Source of the DNA: Verrucomicrobiales bacterium
GTDB taxonomy: Bacteria; Verrucomicrobiota; Verrucomicrobiia; Verrucomicrobiales; Verrucomicrobiaceae
Direction of reading: 5' to 3'
Length of the DNA stretch: 10,061 bases
Assembly: GCA_003506995.1 (NCBI GenBank)
Contig: DNXB01000476.1
Location: 7,272-17,332, forward strand
The notes below the pieces were generated by a model. The model did not search any database. It saw only the letters and a program-made list of their open reading frames with translations, and was not told where the DNA came from. How positions within the stretch are numbered: the stretch's first letter is position 1; every line of letters begins with the position of its first letter. Below are positions 6,801 to 10,061 of the stretch, piece after piece. Position numbers and translations under genes: made by a program.

Positions 6801-7003
6801 AACTCGAAAACGCCATCCGCGCCCTCGCAGGCACCATGATCCTCGCCAGCCTCGCTCTCGCTCATTATGTGAGCCCGAACTGGCTTTGGCTCACCGTCTT
6901 TGTCGGAGCCAACCTCTTGCAATCCGCCTTCACCGGCTTCTGCCCGGCGGAAAGTGTGCTCAAAAAACTCGGCGTCGGCGGAACTTGCCGCACGAAGGTC
7001 TGA
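6797..7003 (+). CDS. DUF2892 (YgaP-type) inner-membrane protein
   Basis: A 68-residue protein with two hydrophobic helices, roughly residues 10-25 and 28-46, and the family signature NLLQSAFTGFCPAESVLKKLGV near the C-terminus. The FCP cysteine and a second Cys in GGTCRT are visible. DUF2892 proteins match the membrane part of the rhodanese YgaP and often accompany sulfur-transfer or ArsR-controlled genes; their molecular role is not settled. The start overlaps the end of the CPAC gene as ATGA, so the two are probably made together. An adaptor lipoprotein gene follows 25 bases later. Its conserved cysteines next to the CPAC microprotein suggest a shared thiol- or metal-related role. Confidence 0.87.
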   Translation: MKLENAIRALAGTMILASLALAHYVSPNWLWLTVFVGANLLQSAFTGFCPAESVLKKLGVGGTCRTKV

Positions 7004-7028
7004 CTCAACCACCATCCGCTTCGCCCCG

Positions 7029-8033
7029 ATGAAACTCCTCTCAGGCTTCCTCCCCGTCCTGCTGCTCACCGCTTGCGGTAAACACGAGCCGCCACCGACC
7101 GCCGCGACACTGCCCAGCGTCGCGGTAAAAACACAGCCCGCCGCTTTCCTGCCCCACACCGCCACCGAGGAGGTCGTGGGCACGGTGCGCTCGAAACAAC
7201 GCGCCGTCGTCGAGGCAAAGGTCAGTGGTCGCGTGCTCGAATATACCGCCACGCCCGGCGCGATGGTGAAAGCGGGCGATCTGCTCGCCCGGCTCGATGT
7301 GCAGGAAATCCAGGCGAAGGTCGATCAAGCACGCGCGATGCTCGATCAGGCGAAACGCGACTTTGATCGTCAAAAGCAGCTCATCGCCAGCAATGCGACC
7401 ACGCGGCAGGAATTCGACGCCGCCGACGCTCGCGTGAAAATTGGCACCGGAGCCGTCAGCGAGGCCGAAACGATGATGAGCTACGCCAAAGTCACCGCAC
7501 CTTTCGATGGCGTGGTTACTCGCAAGCTCGCCGACGTGGGCGATCTCGCCATGCCGGGCAAGCCGCTGCTCGAAATCGAAGCGCCGACCTCACTGCGCTT
7601 TGAAGCGGATCTCCCCGAGGCCATTCTCGACCGCGTGAAGCTAGGTGCGAAGATGTCGGTGCGACTCGCAAAGGTCATTGAGGGCACCGTGAGCGAAATT
7701 TCGCCCGTCGCCGATCCGGTGAGCCGCACCTTCAATGTGAAATTCGACCTGCCACAGACCGATGGATTGCGCACGGGCCAGTTCGGCCGTGTTTCAGTGC
7801 CTGTGGCCGAGGTGAAACTGCTCCTCGTGCCGCAAAGCGCCGTTTTGAAGCGTGGGCAGATGGAACTCGTGTTCGTCGCCAAAGATGGCAAAGCCGCGCT
7901 GCGCCTCGTGAAGACCGGCAAAGTGCTCGAAGGCCGCGTGGAGGTGCTTTCCGGCCTCGAAGAAGGTGAACAGGTCATCGTGAGCGAAACCGCCAAACTT
8001 ATCGACGGCCAACCCGTGACCCTCCAGCCATGA
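7029..8033 (+). CDS. RND efflux periplasmic adaptor (membrane fusion lipoprotein)
   Basis: A 334-residue HlyD/AcrA-type adaptor. The N-terminus MKLLSGFLPVLLLTAC is a lipoprotein signal with lipobox LTAC and acylated Cys16. The first lipoyl half-motif is at about 57-92 (AVVEAKVSGRVLEY, then AGDLLARLD). A short alpha-hairpin follows at about 93-150 (rich in Q, A, K and D), and the second lipoyl half is VTAPFDGVVTRKLADVGDLAMPGKPL (155-180). Beta-barrel and membrane-proximal domains make up the rest. It would link an RND pump to an outer-membrane channel. The start at 7029 is chosen for the lipobox; the frame is open upstream but would run over the DUF2892 gene. The stop overlaps the permease start as ATGA. 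No outer-membrane channel gene is visible in the window. Confidence 0.93.
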   Translation: MKLLSGFLPVLLLTACGKHEPPPTAATLPSVAVKTQPAAFLPHTATEEVVGTVRSKQRAVVEAKVSGRVLEYTATPGAMVKAGDLLARLDVQEIQAKVDQARAMLDQAKRDFDRQKQLIASNATTRQEFDAADARVKIGTGAVSEAETMMSYAKVTAPFDGVVTRKLADVGDLAMPGKPLLEIEAPTSLRFEADLPEAILDRVKLGAKMSVRLAKVIEGTVSEISPVADPVSRTFNVKFDLPQTDGLRTGQFGRVSVPVAEVKLLLVPQSAVLKRGQMELVFVAKDGKAALRLVKTGKVLEGRVEVLSGLEEGEQVIVSETAKLIDGQPVTLQP

Positions 8034-10061
8034 GCGAGCCTTCCACCAGCCATCTCGGCATCGCAGGCCGCATCGCGGCGATGTTCATCGATTCCAAACT
8101 GACGCCGCTGATCGTCATCGCGTCCGTTTTGCTCGGCGCGGCGGCGGTGGTGCTGCTGCCGCGTGAAGAAGAGCCGCAGATCAAGGTGCCCATGGTTGAT
8201 GTCATGGTGTCCATGCCCGGCTCTTCGGCGAAGGAGATCGAGGAACGCGCCACGCGGCCGATGGAGAAGCTGCTGTGGGAAATCTCAGGCGTCGAATACA
8301 TCTACAGCACCTCCCGCGACAGCGAGAGCCTCGTCATCGTGCGCTTCAAAGTGGGCGAAGACCCGGAGCGCAGCCTCTTCAAGCTCACCGAAAAGCTGCG
8401 CTCGAACTTTGACCGCATTCCGATGGGCGTCACGCCGCCGCTAATCAAGCCAAAGAGCATCGACGACGTGCCGATCCTCGCGCTCACCTTCCACAGCGCT
8501 CGTTACGATCACCTCACACTGCGCCGATTGGCCGCGCAGGTGGATGAATCCATCAAACAAGTGCCGCTCGTGGCTGAGACGACGCTGCTCGGCGGTTCGC
8601 GCCGCGCCGTCCGCGTGATGCTCGATCCTGTGAAGCTCGCCAGCCGCAATCTGAGTCCCGCAGGCCTCGTGCCGATGCTCCAGCAGGCGAACCGGCAATT
8701 CCGTGCTGGTGGCCTCACCACCGGAAACAACGAAGTCCTCGTCGAAACCGGTGCTTTCCTCAAAACCGCCGAAGATGTCGGCAATGTGGTCATCGGCGTG
8801 TTCAGCGGTCGTCCCGTGTATCTGCGTGAGGTCGCCGAGATCGTCGATGGCGGCGAGGAACCGACGCAGTATGTGTTTTATGGGCGCGGTAGGTCAGGCA
8901 TTCTGCCTGACACCAGTGGCACGGGCATTCTGCCCGATGCCGGGGATCCAGGCAGAATGCCCGGTTCACACGAGACAGGCGGGACGCCTGTCCCACTCCC
9001 GCAGCCCATCACCATCGTGGAAGGCTTCACCTACACGCCGTATCCCGGCCTGAGCCTCGAAGAGCGTCGCATCGAAGTGAAATTCGCCGCCGAGCTGGCC
9101 GCCGACCTCGAAGCCGCCGCCGTCGAATACAAGCGCCGCTTTGCCAACGTCCTCGACCGCAACAACGTCCAGGAACTCAGCCCCGACTACGCCGCCACCC
9201 GCGAAAGCCGCCAGAAGTGGAGCATCGCGACGCTGGAGCCAGCGGGAGCGTTTGTGGACTGGATGTTTGAGAAGACGGTCTCGGCTGCCAGGCCCGGAGA
9301 TGTCGTCCTTTTCAATGCCGGCGGCCAGGGAAGCGGCAAAACGACTGCCACGGAAGGATTGCCGAAGCATGAGCGCGTCATTCTCATCATGGATGGCACG
9401 CTGCAGAACCACCGTCGTAGCCGCGAGCATTTCCAACGTGCTTTCGAGTGTGGCTGCGCCTTGGAGGTGCGCTACATCCACGCGCCATGGCCCCTCGCTG
9501 TCCGTAACATGCTCAAGCGGGCCATTGAAGGAACAGGACGCGTTGTTCCGCTTTCCCGTGCTGCCAATGGTCACTATCAGGTGCCGATCACCACACTTCG
9601 ACTGGTGGAGGAGTTTGGTGAACACAAGGGCTTCAGAATCCTCGTCTTGAACAACTTTAATCATGGTTATCCCATCAAGGAGAACCTCGAATGGCTGGCC
9701 GGACACCTGCACAATTCCGTTGATGAACTCCTCAAAATCGGCGAACTAACCCTCAAAGAAGAATTCAATGAACACACCCGCAACACCGCCTATTCTGACC
9801 GGCTCCTGGCGCAATTTCTCGCCCAAGCTGGATACCGAGACTGCGCGTCTCTTCGATCAGCTCGACGAGGACACGATGGAACTGCTGCGCAAGGCGGGCC
9901 GGGGCTCGAATGTGCTGAACGAGGAGCCGGCCAAGTATCAGGCCACGCCGAAGAAAGCCTGACCTCCGCCGATCTCATCCCGGCCGAGGCTGCGAAGCAG
10001 GGTGGTGGGAAGATCATCATGGCCACGGTCAAAGGTGACGTGCATGACATCGGCAAAAACA
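8030..10061 (+). CDS. RND permease N-terminus at the head of a composite frame open to the window end
   Basis: Residues 1-285 are a clear RND permease start. TM1 spans about 18-42 (LTPLIVIASVLLGAAAVVLLP). It is followed by PREEEPQI, the porter-domain segment MVSMPGSSAKEIEERATRP, SGVEYIYSTS, IKPKSIDDVPILALTF, and VYLREVAEIVDGGEEPTQYVFYG. RND permeases have about 1,000-1,050 residues and twelve TM helices; only TM1 and part of the porter domain are here. After residue about 286 the frame enters a palindromic repeat cluster, then a zeta-toxin-like kinase segment, and finally a methionine-synthase-like piece. I checked codon by codon and found no stop from 8030 to 10061. As it stands, a pump could not be built from this gene. 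It is either a rearranged or dead permease or the product of a false join. The start is coupled to the adaptor by ATGA. Confidence 0.75.
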   Translation, partial: MSEPSTSHLGIAGRIAAMFIDSKLTPLIVIASVLLGAAAVVLLPREEEPQIKVPMVDVMVSMPGSSAKEIEERATRPMEKLLWEISGVEYIYSTSRDSESLVIVRFKVGEDPERSLFKLTEKLRSNFDRIPMGVTPPLIKPKSIDDVPILALTFHSARYDHLTLRRLAAQVDESIKQVPLVAETTLLGGSRRAVRVMLDPVKLASRNLSPAGLVPMLQQANRQFRAGGLTTGNNEVLVETGAFLKTAEDVGNVVIGVFSGRPVYLREVAEIVDGGEEPTQYVFYGRGRSGILPDTSGTGILPDAGDPGRMPGSHETGGTPVPLPQPITIVEGFTYTPYPGLSLEERRIEVKFAAELAADLEAAAVEYKRRFANVLDRNNVQELSPDYAATRESRQKWSIATLEPAGAFVDWMFEKTVSAARPGDVVLFNAGGQGSGKTTATEGLPKHERVILIMDGTLQNHRRSREHFQRAFECGCALEVRYIHAPWPLAVRNMLKRAIEGTGRVVPLSRAANGHYQVPITTLRLVEEFGEHKGFRILVLNNFNHGYPIKENLEWLAGHLHNSVDELLKIGELTLKEEFNEHTRNTAYSDRLLAQFLAQAGYRDCASLRSARRGHDGTAAQGGPGLECAERGAGQVSGHAEESLTSADLIPAEAAKQGGGKIIMATVKGDVHDIGKN
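8893..8992. repeat. Cluster of short palindromes (REP-like) read in frame
   Basis: Four compact hairpins with 3-base loops sit side by side. They are GTCAGGCA-TTC-TGCCTGAC (8893-8911), CGGGCA-TTC-TGCCCG (8922-8936), GGCA-GAA-TGCC (8951-8961) with flanking CC/GG across one mismatch, and GACAGGCG-GGA-CGCCTGTC (8974-8992). The core GGCATTCTGCC occurs twice forward and once inverted. The second and third units also form a perfect 13-base inverted repeat (8922-8934 with 8951-8963) around 16 bases. The cluster is stop-free in two forward frames and at least one reverse frame. In the RND frame it encodes Gly/Pro-rich text such as GILPD, GRMPG and TGGTPVP. The layout resembles REP or palindromic-element families that scatter through genomes and tolerate insertion in genes. 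No other copy is seen in this window. Confidence 0.8.
9005..9800 (+). other. Zeta-toxin-like P-loop kinase segment of the composite frame
   Basis: This segment follows the repeat in the same frame. It begins with a helical region (EGFTYTPYPGLSLEERRIEVKF, then ELSPDYAATRESRQKWSIATLEPAGAF). A Walker A motif follows in VVLFNAGGQGSGKTTAT, with GGQGSGKT at 9320-9343. Next come VILIMDGTLQNHRRS and ALEVRYIHAPWPLAVRNMLKRAI, then GTGRVVPL. This order (P-loop, a strand ending DGT, a pseudo-repeat strand with a Tyr/His, GRxVPL) is what I know from chromosomal zeta-toxin/UDP-GlcNAc-kinase-like proteins. If it is an independent gene, the only in-frame ATG nearby is at 8957, inside the repeat; a GTG lies at 9017. 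Its original N-terminus may be lost. Resemblance weakens after about 9800, where another frame takes over the coding signal. Family assignment is from memory of motifs and no search was run. Confidence 0.6.
9768..9962 (+). CDS. Small 64-residue hypothetical protein overlapping the kinase frame
   Basis: This frame starts at ATG 9768, a few bases after a purine-rich AAAGAAG that could serve as a ribosome site, and ends at TGA 9960-9962. The product is polar and probably helical in the middle (LDTETARLFDQLDEDTMELLRKAG) with a basic tail ending TPKKA. Third codon positions are mostly G or C throughout. The overlapping kinase frame loses that bias from about 9840, so this frame is probably the real coding one there. 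I do not recognise the family. Because it directly follows a zeta-like kinase, an antitoxin or partner role is conceivable, but nothing in the sequence proves it. It could also be a fragment of a larger gene placed here by the same rearrangement. Confidence 0.5.
   Translation: MNTPATPPILTGSWRNFSPKLDTETARLFDQLDEDTMELLRKAGRGSNVLNEEPAKYQATPKKA
9963..10061 (+). other. Cobalamin-binding segment resembling methionine synthase (fragment)
   Basis: In the frame of the composite gene, the last 33 codons read GGGKIIMATVKGDVHDIGKN at the end. ATVKGDVHDIGKN is the hallmark of the B12-binding domain of cobalamin-dependent methionine synthase (MetH). The DVHDIG motif supplies the cobalt-coordinating His. 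The domain normally lies several hundred residues into a protein of about 1,200, but nothing upstream resembles the other MetH domains. No separate start codon gives a sensible gene. The window ends inside the domain, so only this short piece can be judged. The upstream boundary of the fragment is uncertain, somewhere near 9963-9990. Confidence 0.7.

Noticed and set aside
6900..7028. Upstream extension of the RND adaptor frame
   Set aside because: It overlaps the DUF2892 gene in another frame and would bury the lipoprotein signal that starts at 7029.
8893..8992. CRISPR array interpretation of the repeated GGCATTCTGCC units
   Set aside because: The units are short, differ from each other, occur in both orientations and have no regular spacers. 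No cas gene is present.
8966..9712. Reverse-strand open frame of 248 codons opposite the kinase segment
   Set aside because: The + strand carries the Walker A, DGT and GRVVPL motifs in order. The reverse product shows no family motif and ends inside the palindrome cluster.

Overview
The window is GC-rich with a strong G/C preference at third codon positions. It looks like a bacterial contig fragment that is cut at both ends inside genes. Two secreted type I sulfatases, a ceramidase-like protein, a Tat-exported phosphoesterase and mostly absent Shine-Dalgarno sites suggest the Planctomycetes-Verrucomicrobia group, most likely Verrucomicrobia. This placement is an inference from gene content; no rRNA or marker gene is present.

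Region 1 (1-6084, all + strand) reads as one tight operon. It holds the C-terminal part of a CocE/NonD-type alpha/beta hydrolase, sulfatase A, a Tat-exported metallophosphoesterase, a ceramidase-like zinc hydrolase and sulfatase B. Two junctions are ATGA stop/start overlaps (647-650 and 3237-3240), and the other two gaps are 11 and 22 bases. Every complete product carries an export signal. The set looks like an envelope or periplasmic pathway that strips sulfate, phosphate, acyl or amide groups from a complex, possibly sulfated, substrate. Two of the enzymes have non-canonical active-site residues.

Region 2 (6085-8889) is a stress or efflux locus. An ArsR-family repressor on the - strand faces a divergent + strand operon across a 113-base region that contains a TATGAG-N6-CTCATA operator. 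The + operon encodes a 52-residue membrane microprotein with a CPAC motif, a 68-residue DUF2892/YgaP-type membrane protein, an RND periplasmic adaptor lipoprotein and the start of an RND permease. ATGA overlaps couple several of these genes.

Region 3 (8890-10061) is the strangest part. The RND permease reading frame loses its family resemblance after about residue 285, at a roughly 100-base cluster of short palindromes. The frame then continues without a stop into a zeta-toxin-like P-loop kinase and ends in a cobalamin-binding segment like that of methionine synthase. No stop occurs in this frame from 8030 to the window end. A separate 64-codon gene overlaps the late part in another frame. 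The composite is either a repeat-mediated rearrangement or an assembly chimera, and the sequence alone cannot decide between them.
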